This document shows positions 22,547 through 36,072 of a DNA stretch of 64,000 bases, one piece after another (within the stretch, counting starts at the first letter, position 1; the number at the start of each line of letters is the position of its first letter). The position numbers and the translations under genes are program-made. The notes below the pieces were generated by a model, which did not search any database, was not told the origin of the DNA, and worked only from the letters and a program-made list of their open reading frames with translations. Source of the stretch: Armillaria gallica (taxonomy: Eukaryota; Basidiomycota; Agaricomycetes; Agaricales; Physalacriaceae); NCBI GenBank assembly GCA_037576215.1, contig JBANDB010000018.1, forward strand, positions 1-64,000, given 5' to 3'.

Positions 22547-23246
22547 TTAGAAAGTGGAAGGACGGGAAGCAACGAAGGTCGACCGGATCTTGGAGACACG
22601 GTGGGGAAGAGGGAATTTCAACCCAGGCGTCAACAATTGCTTGATGTAAGGGCGGCGGACGTCCTCGGTCTTCTCAATCTCGACGACACGGAGGATCTGC
22701 ATCCTACATTAGAAACCAACAAACGACTTGAAATGAATAGTCACATACGTGGATCGAGCGGAAGCGAGCACGGTGCCTAGCAGCCATGTCCTGGTACATG
22801 CTCTTGACAGCGTCAGCACGGCTGAGGTCGCGGTACTCCTTGTACATGTTGTGGGTACCAGAGCGCGAATCGTATCGGAGCCAGATGCCGAAGTTCTTGA
22901 CCTTCAAAGGCTTCTTTTCATGGATCTAAAGAAAAAGACAAGGCCACAAAGGACCATCAGCAATCCCGTTCCGCCTGCCTCTTGAGGGCTGCAAGGGATG
23001 ACTACACACAACGTTGACGCCGATGATTTCACCATTGGCTTTTTTGACCTTCTTCAATTGCCTAGGCAAGATGGTTTGTTTTGAGTTTGAGAAGGCGAGA
23101 AAACGGGCTCACCTAAGGAAGTACCAGAAGCGCGACTTGGCGACGACTTCATTGGGAGCAAAGATGCGCATGCGGTAGATTTTGGGGGTAGGCTCAGCCT
23201 CCGCTGGGAGGTGGCGACCGACGACTTGATACTCTTGGAGGCCCAT
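22547..23246 (-). CDS. RPL20: 60S ribosomal protein eL20 (L18a)
   Basis: Structural protein of the large cytoplasmic ribosomal subunit. The first coding exon gives [20 protein letters not shown] and [20 protein letters not shown]. The next gives [17 protein letters not shown], then [19 protein letters not shown] and [18 protein letters not shown]. The last gives [20 protein letters not shown] and [20 protein letters not shown], ending STF. This is near-complete identity to the conserved fungal protein, of normal length, in four exons. The start at 23246 fits the family N-terminus. Confidence 0.95.
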
Positions 23247-24005
23247 TCTGTGAGGCAAACGTCAGTATCAATACGGGTACATCCATAGCTCCATGATGCA
23301 ATCCAGCCTTTCCACTGCGAATCCAGCATCCATTCTCGCAGGGATAGCCCATTATGCATCCAGAAAGCATAGACAACAGATATAGAGACGTACTGGAAGG
23401 ATGTCGGTGTCTTGAAGCTGGATACGCAGAAAATTTGTTGACGGGCGACGAGTCCACGGTGTTTGTCTGTGTTGTGCAACGACCACCGCTCGCCTCCTTA
23501 CCGCTTTTGGTACTGAACGCATCGGCTCCAGTTCTTTCGCACCCGAGTGCATTACGTTTTTTCCGTTCCGATTTTCCGCAGCTAGGTACCTAGTTAAAAA
23601 TCGAATTTCAGTGCGCATAGACTGAAGGCGTGTATCGCTCGACATGTTTGCCCTTCGGGTTGCTGATTGACTATTTACAGCACGTCTATTCAAGATATAA
23701 CTACAAGATATACAGGAGCGATTGTCTGCACTGGTAATTGGGTATGGTATCCAACCTGCCTAGATCTAACCTTATTGCACTCATCAATATAAACTTTCAG
23801 ATCCGGAATTACTGAGCCGAATACATGGCTTCATGTACTAATCGTCACTGAAATTATTCATTAGTAGGTAGAGGTCCTGTAAAACAAAGCAAGGTCTGAA
23901 CTTCCGGCAGACAAACTAATACAATCTATGTATAATCACAACAACGAGAAAAAGGGAATGGCTGAAGGTATAACACGAAAACATGAAGCATAAAGTCATG
24001 ACGAG
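23247..24005. other. Intergenic, RPL20 promoter side, no gene recognised
   Basis: Minus-strand frames in this stretch have no family features. The first few hundred bases must hold the RPL20 promoter and possibly a 5' UTR intron. Confidence 0.5.
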
Positions 24006-25145
24006 CTAACTAGATAAAACTGATAGCAGTCTGGATCTGCGGTTGGGGGCCGTATTGGTTGGCGCAGGGACATTGACAACGCGGACTGGTGCGGTAGTAG
24101 GACGACTCGAGGCTGAAGATCGGACAGGTGGAGGTGGAGGTGGAGTGTGATGTGCTGGTCCCCTGGAACGACCAGGAGAAGTAGCGGGGCGGGCTATAAC
24201 AACAGCAGGAGGGCGAGTTGGAGCAGCTACAGCAGAGGGGGGTGGGACAGCAGAAGCAGGTCGAACAGACGCAGTGGAAGAGTTGCATACAACGGGGACC
24301 AGGGGGGCGACGGGGACAACGGGTACCTCGGAATGACCAGTGATACGGAGCATGAGGTGGTCTCCTGGATGCTTCGTACCGTCTTCCATACAATCCGAGC
24401 ACAAATCAAAACCAACCCCATCTGGATGGCACCGAATACTTGGATGCATCAGGCAGTTGAAAATGAATAGGAAACGACTGAACGCACTCTTGACATCGAT
24501 ACCTGGGTCCTCGAATAGGTGACATCCTGCATCCGTCGCAGACTTGTTCTGGCAATAACGTTAAGTAGGGATTAACGGGGAGTAACATAGCTTAATGGAC
24601 GAACGGTGGTGGTAGGTGTTCAATGCAGGCGAAGCAATGCAAATGAACCTGTGCCACATGGGGTGGTAGGAAGGCTGGCTTATCTTGCAGCCTTCACAAA
24701 GGTCAAAGTCCTTGCAGCTGCAGACAGAGTCAGACGCATTCTTGACGACAAAGATTTAAGTTGCCCACGTCTTGCAGATGTACCGCTTGCCACGAATCGG
24801 CCCCTGACTACACCCATCACAGCTGTAGCCCTCATGTACCGGTACCTGCGAGTTGGACCCAATCCTCAGGAATGAATGCCAACTAGGGTGGTCGCGTGGA
24901 GGCACATCACAACAGTCCGGACAGAGATCATAATTCTGACAGCTAGACACGGTTCAGAGTTTGGTGCAATTGAATAAAAGTCGTACATACTTCTGGCATT
25001 TGTACCGAATGCCCATCTTAATAGGCTGGTGGCATCCATCACAGCTGACTCCATCGGCGTGCAGCGACGCGCCAGTTGAAGTCGAGGCACGGTGACTGCG
25101 GCGCTCTGAGTAGGCAGGAGGTGCATCAACAGGGATGGAGGACAT
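24006..25145 (-). CDS. Multi-ZZ-type zinc finger protein
   Basis: Three ZZ-type zinc fingers in a row, normally protein-protein or degron-binding modules (as in p62/NBR1 and HERC2). ZZ1: VSCDGCHQPIKMGIRYKCQK, then CQNYDLCPDCC and HPSWHSFLRI. ZZ2: YSCDGCSQGPIRGKRYICKT, then CKDFDLCEGCK and a distal HPMWHRFI. ZZ3: VCDGCRMSPIRGPRYRCQ, then GFDLCSDCMEDGTKHPGDHL. A Pro/Ala/Ser-rich tail follows (PPPPPPVRSSASSRPTTAP), ending LLSVLSS. The intron inside ZZ3 is awkward; my best fit (GT near 24515, AG near 24437) inserts a few residues. The start at 25145 (MSSIPVDAPPAYSERRS) is the nearest ATG, but a frame upstream to about 25300 looks coding (AIAELVLELHRWPPANVDS), so there may be further 5' exons. Confidence 0.72.
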
Positions 25146-26050
25146 GACGGCGCGTAAATCTACCAATGCAGGGGTGTGGGGCAGAGAGAACAGATAAGAG
25201 TCGACGTTTGCAGGTGGCCACCTGTGGAGTTCAAGAACCAACTCCGCGATAGCATTGCAAATATTTACACGGCACTGCTTTCGACGGGTGTTGCCGATCA
25301 CTCACACGCCTGCATCTAATTTGATTCTGGAAAATTCGACGCGAGTGCAAACAGTGATCGACATGCACCCGCTTCGATCCTATAGGAGGCTCGTTGCTAT
25401 GGACCCTGTTTGTCTCAAGTTTTGGCTCGGACAAAGTAAGGAGTCTCATTGAGCAACAGCTTTTCGTTGCGATCTACGGAGACCAGATAAGGTTGTCAAC
25501 GGTCTATTGAATCCCGGGGAATCACGGCTTCATTTGCGCATCCCAAATCAGCCATTTCCCCCCTCAAATTACACAACGTACGTACATCTTTTTTCTCCCC
25601 GATGCATGGCTTAACTCGCTGTGCTTGAGAACCCGTTCTAATTATTCAGCCAGCATCTCCTGCCCGCAGCTGGGGCAGTAAAGCATGCGAGGAATGCTCT
25701 ATTGAGAGTCGCGCTAGCGGTGCCAGGCTCATGACTGAGGAGAACCTGAAGAACAGAACGCAGTAAGCAAGTCGCTGAATCAACGCCAGAAAAACAGCCG
25801 ATTGGAGGGGTATAAACGTACCTTCATATATGAACTGCAATCTTGGAGAAGCACCCGTGAGTAAACCGCAAACACAGTAGAACCGCTAACTCAAATAATC
25901 GTTGCTATAAAGAGAGAAAAGCTCGCCGCAGCCACGACAACATGTCATGTCCGGACATCATTGAGCTGTCGAATGATGTTCGTGTAATAAATTAGAGTGT
26001 CAATAAACCACATATTCATTAAAAAGAGCACAAACTGTGTAAGTTACTAA
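25146..26050. other. Intergenic with possible extra 5' exons of the ZZ gene
   Basis: 25146-25345 may hold upstream exons of the ZZ protein. At 25633-25945 (minus) a three-exon, roughly 60-residue reading starting MTCCRGCGELFSLYS can be spliced in frame, but no family is recognised and I do not call it a gene. Otherwise nothing is seen. Confidence 0.35.
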
Positions 26051-26659
26051 TGGGTGACTTTCCGTAAGGATTTACAGATGGATGGCTGCTAAAACAACGA
26101 TGGCGTGAAATTTGTAATACAATTTACAGACAGTTCTGTAAACCGTAAGGACCAAATGACCTGTTTTGACTCTAAATCTTTGACTGTGGTCGAGTCCAAA
26201 TCAGGTTATCTCCCCCGATGACGCGCCGCTTTCTCAATACACTGGCTGGAAACAAATTATGTCTGGAGGAGAGGTAGTAGCTGATGTTGGAAGCTAAAGA
26301 AGAGTCGCACAAGAACCCGAAGAGTATGTAGAATGTTTTCAATACTTTCGGGCTCTTGAATCGATGGATTACAGTCACTAGTACGATTTATTCAGTGGGT
26401 ACTAAGAGGAGAGACGGAAGGGAGGATGTCCAAATTTGGGAAGCCAGCGGACCTTCCAGAACACGTAAATCCAAATTGTTGACAGCTACAGCACAAAATC
26501 CGTTTACAGAGGGGCTGGGAGGCCTCTGTTGATGCACGAATTTACAGAGATGCTTGACCAGGCACGGATGATGAAATTACGTCCGGCATGTCGGCATGTT
26601 GGATTTAGAGACAATTTAGAGACGAAAAGCATCTGTAAATCCTTACGGGAAGTCACCCA
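26051..26659. mobile_element. MITE-like element with 30-bp terminal inverted repeats
   Basis: The left end (26051-26080) starts TGGGTGACTTTCCGTAAGGA and the right end (26630-26659) is its inverse, with 29 of 30 bases matching. The interior (about 550 bp) has no coding frame. It contains further TTTACAG/CTGTAAA words, including a perfect 8-bp stem (TTTACAGA, 4-nt loop, TCTGTAAA) at about 26122-26142. Size, inverted ends and lack of coding fit a non-autonomous DNA transposon. I could not define a target-site duplication: similarity of the two ends may extend slightly outward (TGTAA), so the true borders may lie a few bases further out. Confidence 0.72.
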
Positions 26660-29173
26660 ATTTACAGGGGAACGACTCACAACTTTAATTTAGGGTTTTA
26701 GCAGTCATGGGATAGTCCAGGCTCGTCTGGAGCCCAACCCTTGAATGCTAGTGTCAGCCTCATAAATGCATTCGACAACCCGTTAGCATACATCCCTGAA
26801 ATGCACGCATGAAGAGGTCAACAATTCTGCTCATGACAGCATTATCTTACCAGCAGAGGTCTAGAATGATGAACTTGACTTGTTCTCGATCACGACAGTA
26901 CGGAGGTATTCACGTCATCCAAGTTGAATGGACGAAGGGCATTGCGGGATCCCGGATTCGATCCACGAATCGCCTATAAGACAGGTATAGTACGGCAACT
27001 TGAACGCGATAAGGATATAGGCAAGCCTGGTACGACTGGACCGTCTGTACCCGACCGTAGGAATACAACAATACAGACCCGGGATACTAGTCCCAGGCCC
27101 GCCGGCGTGTGCTATCCTATGCCGCACGAAGAGGCAACGACTCTGAATGTAGTCGCACTTCGGACACTGAAGTGGAGACTCCACGACGCTTTCGTGAGCA
27201 CTGTCGTCTAGTAAGGATGTCCTAAAAGCCAGAGGTTTTCTCAACTCGACAACACAAGCCACGCACTAGACAAAGTCATGCGCATATTCTGATTCGACGA
27301 TATGTCTACACGATGTCTTGCGCGCACACATCCGTCGTAGCCTTTCCCACACATAATTGGTCTCCAATTTCTGCAAGGTCACAGTATCTTTGTACGAAGG
27401 GATACGATAACCAAGCGTTATCGTATCCCAAAGACATCGGAGAGGGTCCAAAAGAGTGAATTCTCTCAGGCCAGGCGCTCACAGACAGGATGGACGCCAT
27501 ACTTCATGTTAGTGCAAGGCCGAAGAGGTGAGAGAATAGGAGCTGGGATTCATCACGAACCAAAGTTGACTCAAAGGCACGGTAAATTAAGAACCATTGA
27601 TTTCGTGCTTTGGGCTGGGCACAAAAATGGCAGATAAGAGATATTCGAACGGACAAACCACTCACTTGAAACAACCGGTGTCAATATCACGATACTCGTT
27701 CTCTGGAGTCCGTGCTAGATCATGGTGGTTCGGGTGAAAGTGAAAATCCGAGGATCCCGAGGGTTGTTCATTGTCGCGATCACGTGCCGAGGACTAGGTA
27801 CATACGCCTGTTGATAGTGAGTTAGTGCTTTCAAAGTTTCACTGCAGATTCAGCGTAAGTAACAGATTAACGTACGAAAGTATTGATGTGCCGTGCCGTG
27901 TGACAGAAGAAACGTGAATGGCTAAAACTGATACTCAGTGCCTTCAATCTCTTAGATAATGCGCCTATACAGGAGTCTTAAACTTGCATACACCAATCAC
28001 CAAGAGATGGCACCATTGAACCGACCCGACTTGTCCTCCAGATTTGAAAGCGTAAAGTATGACATCAGGTCTGGTGAATCACAGAAGAAAATGTGCGAAT
28101 ACTCACCACCTGGGCCTCCAGACTAATAGTACCCGTATACTTTATGAGATTCTCCTGCAGATCTTTCAAGGTACCGCGCATTGCACTTTGTACATAACGT
28201 CAATGGCGCTCGAGAGGGTGCTCCAGGCTCACTCGGGCCTTGTTTGGTGACCGTCGCCTGTCGAACTTCAACGGGAGAAGCCAAAACAAGGAAGACAAAG
28301 CAGAGGAGACCAGATGTTCCGAGTCCTATGAATGTATGATTACTTACTGGGCTATGTATTATAACGCCGTCCTGAGGGCTTCTGATGGTGAGCTGTCGTT
28401 GAGCTGACGAAGAAGACTCGGTGTGCGCATACCATATACAAGGCAGCGTCTGACACAGTAAAGATTTTGCGAGAAGTATGATTATAGTCTTGCTCCTAAG
28501 GAGATATCGAGGACAAGTGCTAGAGTGATAAGATTTGAAGTTGACCAGAATGTCCACACCAGAAGTATACACTGGCAGAACCGTTTACTAGTCCGGTATT
28601 TTTTTAAAATCGTGACGACGGCGAACTTCATTGAGAATGCGGCTTGACAGACGACCGAGATGACGGTGCGAGTCATCCTAAACGCTGAAGTAGCGCAAAA
28701 TTTGCGCCTGAACCGGCATGGCATACCGCCGGAACCCTGACGGCAACGTCAACATCTTGGCGTTCAAAGTGTTACGAAGGTGGTAAACAGGCGGTAAGCA
28801 ACGGTTACGTTCCGAGTGCCGCAGCGTAACGTCATAGCCCTGATCTATAGACTTTTCTGGTGCCTGGGCGCGATGTCGACATGTTTCTGTTCTGATTCAA
28901 GTTCGTAATACCTAAGTACTAGAGCTTGGCGACTATCATGAAAATAAAATATCTGTATGTGTAGTAAAATTCGGAACACCTGTGTCGATGGAATAAGTTG
29001 TATGCACAATGAAAAAGAGGTTTCCTTGTAATGTATATACGTCGACGGTCGGGAGGCAGAGAACACATGCAATGGAATATACTAACGGAAAGCTGGGATG
29101 GAAAACGATGCAATGCGAAATTCGGAACAGCAACATGACAGCGAATGTATAGCGACTAAGAGGGAGAGATAAA
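26660..29173. other. Gene-poor stretch of 2.5 kb
   Basis: Several open frames occur (27262-26915 minus, 26924-27211 plus, 28572-28123 minus, 28724-28482 minus), but they overlap on opposite strands or lack family features. The frame at 28123-28572 contains one hydrophobic run (GTSGLLCFVFLVLASP), which is too little to call a membrane protein. No tRNA or rRNA was recognised. Confidence 0.45.
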
Positions 29174-30162
29174 TTATTGAGGTCGGTCTTCATCAGCAAG
29201 GGGCGCAGCCCCCACGACGAAGCTTGGGAGTTTCAATTGAGACCAGTTCCAGGGTTGATAGTTGAGTTTGTAGTCCTTTGTAATACCGTGAGACCGAAGA
29301 AGATATTCCTCGATGGTGGCGTCACGTGTAGCGAGGTGGGGTTCGAGCTGCACGGAAGGAGAAAGAGGAGAGTTCGCGCCCAGATCTTTAACGCGTTCGC
29401 TGTCTTCGTCAGAAGTGAGGGAGGGCGTCGGTGAAGGAGTAGGCGACTGGAGAGACAATATTGAGCAATTGAGAAGCTAATTAAGCCACAAACATGCAAC
29501 CTTCTTTCTCGTAGGCAATTTCTTCCCACCGAGACCGGGATTGGGCTGCTTGCGGGCTTTTAAGCACCGTCCGCGATGGGTACGCCAGTGATGGGCGTCG
29601 TATGTGCTCTTTTCAGAGAGCTTGATACGAGAGCCACATAGCTTGCAGGTGACATGATATGGCTCTACGATGCACGCGAGAGGGTCATTCCTGAGTCTCT
29701 GCTCTCGAGCTAACTCTGCGACAGTCCTGGCACTAGACGCCGATCATTGATACCTTTAGTATTACGACTCCGAAGAGCAACGGCGAGCATAACTGACGTG
29801 TGATTCGGCAGATTATTGGCATTAATGGCAGGGGGGATGCGAATTCGACTGCGAACAAGGTTATGTTAGTGCCAGGATTAGAAACAAATTTATGCTTACA
29901 GAGAAGGTATGGCCTGCATTTTAGCGTCTAAAGAAAAGGACCGAGCGACTGGACTGGCAAGAGAATGGTGGGCGCGAGTGAGAGGGACTCCTAATTGAGG
30001 GGACGCGGAAATGCGTTCAAAAGGGGGGTGAGAAAAGATTGTTATTATTGAAGGGAACGAGAAACGGGGCGTGAAGCTTTGAAGTCGCGCAGGGAACGTG
30101 TTTGTTGTTGGGCGTGAAGCGGGAAACCTGGAGGCAGACTCCGCAGATGGGGGCAAACCCAT
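29174..30162 (-). CDS. Single-module CxxC..WxxH..C zinc protein, relative of the gene at 19626-20959
   Basis: Function unknown. The first exon is Ser/Pro/Phe-rich (MGLPPSAESASRFPASRP). After two introns the frame reads RTVAELAREQRLRNDPLAC, VEPYHVTCKLCGSRIKLSEK and HHWRTHRGRCLKARKQPNPG. Its C-x2-C..W-x2-H-x3-C matches each module of the three-module protein, as does the preceding R(x)5-E....N-D/Q-P..YHV context. The C-terminal exon is acidic/Ser-rich, then EEYLLRSHGITKDYKLNYQP with WNWSQLKLPSF, ending ADEDRPQ. Four exons. The N-terminal exon is the least certain part. Confidence 0.6.
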
Positions 30163-30430
30163 TTTAGGTCGGCATTTTCCGAGTCAGTCCCGAGCTCCGA
30201 GTCCAGATTGATAAATTCGCAACCTCACCGTCGACCTTGGCGAAGGGTAGGCTGTTGCGCGTGTGGATCATTGCTAGGCGCAGAGAAATAAATTTGTCAT
30301 CAAGACCCCGGCGTATGCCACTGTGTATACCTTTCGCTTGATATCTTTGTTAGGTTACCCAAATCTCCATGGCCACTAGTAGACATTGAATAAATACAGG
30401 CCTATACACTACTACCAAAACAACAATATA

Positions 30431-32842
30431 TCATGCACCATCCGTGTCCATCAGCTCATCCACTGGTCGCCTCTTCGCTCGCTCGAGATAGTCGGTCAGG
30501 ATGTCCCTAGTACCCTGATCTGCATCCCTAATCATCTGCATCCTATCAATCTTATACTTCGTTGGATCCACCGAGTTGACGTATCCTGCATTAAGGCCCT
30601 CCAACGACCACAAGTGTTTGTTCCTACCGGTGGTGTCGTCCTTTTTTTCCCCATTCATGTTAGCCTCAGATTCTTTCGCTATCGCTTCAAGAACAATATC
30701 TTTCAAAAGGTGATGCGAAAGGATCCCGGGATAATACCTCCCGCTGATCATGGTGAGCGAAATCGTCATTTCATATCCATCCTTGAGGATGGGACGAAAG
30801 TAGTACCCCTCCGGCGCTTCCGGCAGGAGGTAAGGTGATACCGGACCCGGCTGCAAATTTGACAGTGGCTTTTGGGTGCTCACAGGCGCCATGGGACCCG
30901 AAGAAATACTCTCACCGGTCGCGGGAGCTTTGTCGGGATCCTCCCAGTCCTTATCAGCAAGCTCATACAGCACACCGCTTGCACGACATTCTTTCGTCTT
31001 CTGTCCACCAGAAAGTCCTTCTACCAGAAACAATCTCTCTAGCCTCATGAACAGCCCCCGTGCGCCCGCTCCGTACTCCTTGGGCGATCGACCGAGCTTG
31101 TGACATAGCTCCGTTTGTGCTTTCCCGGGTCCAGCAGGAGGGAGAATGTGCTGGGTACCTTCCGGCGCTAAAACAGCCCGGAGCGGCTTCAATCGTACAA
31201 TCTCATCCACCCAGATACGCTCAGCACCCCACCACATGCCCTGGAAATTCAGCTGTTCGATAGTCTGCCCTATCACTGGAGACGGGCCCAGCATCCCTTC
31301 GGCCACAGCTTGCATTTCTTGGGTTGAGAGCCCGTCACGGTACCCGGATGAATCGAAAGTGGAGTAGTAACCTGAGGATGGCGGCGCAGCAGTAGATATT
31401 GATGATGACCCCGCCTGATGCAATGCTGCATTTTGACTACTTGCAGCCGCAATCGCATTAACGAGGGAGGATTGAGATTGTTGTGACTGTTTGACTGGCT
31501 CCTGCGGCGTGAACTTGAATTGCCACTCGTCAGTCATATTCCAGAACAAGGCCAGAGAGCCTCCTATCTGGAGCGCGTAGGCGTATGCTGAAACGACAGA
31601 CGGCCAAAGGGGAGGAGGGAAGCTCTGTGGATTGCAACTTTGTAAGAACTCTTTGTCGAGATTGAATGCGTCTGGGGGAAGAGATTGTATAAATGTGATT
31701 ATATTGCTTGGAGGAATATAGGCACGGTATGGGAGAACCTGACTGTCGGCAACAGTATATACGCGCGAGACGGCTAAGAATTTGACTTTGTATGCATATG
31801 TCTCTGTCACCTCCCACGGAGGCACGCGTACGGGATGAACAGCGGATTCAGATTGTTCACTGGGTTCACCCATTTCGACGGGAGGGAAAGATACCGAGGT
31901 CGTCCCATTCTGCAGCTCTATAACGGTTTTTTGGAGTTGGACGTCCTCGATGATCGCAGGCCAAAGCGTGATTTTGACCGTATCACCCGACAATGAGATG
32001 GGATGGTTCAGCGCAACCCATACAGCTTCCCCTTCCCTGTACCACCGCTTGAGTCGCATCTTGTGAGCGTCCTGAGAATGTACAGCCCGGAGGTCTTGAT
32101 CTCGCTCCACGACCATCGCGATTTTAGTGATGTGACGAGACTGTTTCAACTTTGACGCCTTTTGCACTGATGCATGGAAACCCACTTTTCGTAGGGCACT
32201 CTGTTTTTGCAGTTGGCGGGAACGGTGCGGCCCAGCTCCGCGGTGAATGGGAGTGAATATGCCAGCGTTGCTTATGTCTGTAGTGATTTCGCGTTGGGGT
32301 TTCTTGGTACAGTATTTGCATCCGCAGTTGGTTGTCATGTTATTCGCGAGCCAAATGATGTGGGGAACAAATTCAGCGATAGAACGAAAACGGTGGGGAC
32401 CACCTGCACAGCAGTATGTAAAACACCGAGTATCGATGCAAGCAACTACAACGTACCAAAAAGGTAGATATCATGCCTCGGCGCACTTTGAATACCTTTG
32501 TGGTGATCAAACATGCGATAACCTGCTGGCCAGTCTTGCAAAACGTAGGAAGGACCCACTATTACGGTGATTAATGATGGCGTGTCTAACATATAAGTAA
32601 GAAATATTACCAGGCCAATTCATCGCATTCGCCACAGCTGCTCCCAAAGCAACTCGCCATCGAATCGCAATTGGTATGTCCAGTTCAATTGGTTCCATGA
32701 AATTGACATGACCATCCTGGTCCACAATTTCCGTGGTATTGCGTGGCCAAAGATCCTCCCTTCCATCTGAGGAGTCAATAGTTCTGTATGTGGGGTTCGC
32801 TGGAAGTGTGTGTTTGTCAGAATGCTGGCGGCGAGCCGACAT
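30431..32842 (-). CDS. Transcription-silencing protein Clr2 homologue
   Basis: Homologue of fission yeast Clr2, a subunit of the SHREC complex acting in heterochromatic silencing in the nucleus. The first exon starts MSARRQHSDKHTLPANP and holds RWRVALGAAVANAMNWP. Across introns: GPSYVLQDWPAGYRMFDHHK, PRHDIYLFGGPHRFRS and AEFVPHIIWLANNMT, then the Cys motif NCGCKYCTKK typical of the family N-terminal domain. The large last exon has RWYREGEAVWVALNHPI, FKFTPQEP (following DEWQ), NFQGMWWGAERIWVDEIVRL and GRYYPGILSHHLLKDIVLE. It ends VDELMDTDGA. Three introns restore frame. It looks complete and uninterrupted. Confidence 0.82.
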
Positions 32843-33784
32843 GGAGGGATAAGTGAAAGCAAAGCAGGAAAAGCTTAGTCGTGGCTGTAATAGTCGGCAA
32901 ACAACGTGCACCGCCACATCCGAAGAGATCTAATCTTAAAACTCGATCGCAATTCATGGGACGCGGCGAGGTGCGACTCTCTAGAAGGACGAAGACGCTG
33001 GCATTTTCAATGGATGCAGTTCCTGTTATCTGGTCAACTCTTGCGGTGACTCCTTGCGCACAGTGCTTGGCTGACGTGGTACAAGTTACTACGACATCGG
33101 GGAATCAATCATCACAGATTCTCAAGTAGTTTTCTCTCTCCTCATAGGTAACCTTGATTTATTGTTGTGGCTTGTGCACCCTTGTCGACGTCTTGTCACC
33201 CGGTATCTCGCCTGTGAGCTTCTCGTGAACTCGAAGGACGCTTTATAGACAAACGACTAACCAATCCAATATTAGAGCGTCCCACGAGAGATTTCGGGAA
33301 GCGAGAGCTGGCAGCTGTCGCCCCCGTAGTTACTCTGTTTTCTGCCAACGTAACAGAGCCTAGGCGATTCAGATAGTATCTCACGTCGCTGAGGTGTGGG
33401 AAGCCGGCACCACGTCACCATCAGATAAATCAGTACTACCGCCTCATATAGCCATCGTTTTTTGTTACTGGAACATTCCTTGAGCTCAAGCGAAGCCATG
33501 TAAAAAACGGGCAGAATGCGGAAAATGTACTGAAATGGCAAGGAAATGGACTTCAAATTTGAAGCGTTTGTATGGCAAAGACCATAGATACAAACAGTCA
33601 TTGTAGCAACCAAGTGATGCATCTTTCGTTTGGCATCCAGGACTGTGTACATAGTGTGCACAGCTTGGTTCTCCGCTATTCTTGAGCCGTCTGAAAGGTT
33701 GAGTCCGAGTCCGATTCACACATTCTCTTTCACCACCTTCCCTCCAACTCGGCACCTTTACTCCGCCATTGCTTCTTGGATAAT
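32843..33784. other. Divergent intergenic region between Clr2 and the NDR kinase
   Basis: About 940 bp separate the two start codons. Several frames exist on both strands without recognisable features. It should carry both promoters; no specific element is identified. Confidence 0.5.
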
Positions 33785-35680
<1,896 letters not shown>

Positions 35681-36072
35681 TGATTACTTCTCAGGACCGG
35701 ACTACTATCTTTGCTTTGCATTGCTGTCTTGTCTTTGTTAGTTTACTACAATCAACGGCGCACACCCAACAGTGTATGTATGTATGGCACAGTTCACATA
35801 TGTCTCTTGTAATAACGCAACCCAGGAATGATATTATATCAAGCACGAATGGTTATACTCTTCAATCTTTGTATGAGCTTGATCTTGTTGTCATATTGCT
35901 GTAGTCCGCCATATAATGCGGTCATTCCGGGTACTGTGAGTTTTGAAGCATAGACACTACAACAAATCAACAAAATCAACACAGCCATCAACAATCACAG
36001 TTCTGAGATTCCGTGTTCTGTTTGTACCAAACAAGCTCTTGCGTTGAACCGTCATCTGTTCTGCAACACCGC
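35681..36072. other. Short intergenic, no gene recognised
   Basis: Lies between the kinase stop and the methyltransferase start, both on the plus strand. It is AT-rich and presumably holds the 3' UTR and the next promoter. Confidence 0.5.

Noticed and set aside
25633..25945. Possible 60-residue three-exon peptide with CRGCG at one end
   Set aside because: Splices in frame, but no homology or conservation can be judged, and another frame gives a CPSCG ending; too ambiguous to call.
26940..26965. T-arm-like GGATTCGATCC, considered as a tRNA
   Set aside because: No acceptor stem, D arm or anticodon arm can be folded around it.
26915..27262. Overlapping plus and minus frames of about 100 codons
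   Set aside because: Both strands open, no family features, no splice partners.
28123..28724. Minus-strand frames with hydrophobic runs, considered as a DUF6534/DUF6533 membrane-protein relic
   Set aside because: None of the family blocks seen in the genuine DUF6534 gene at 60033-61468 could be found.
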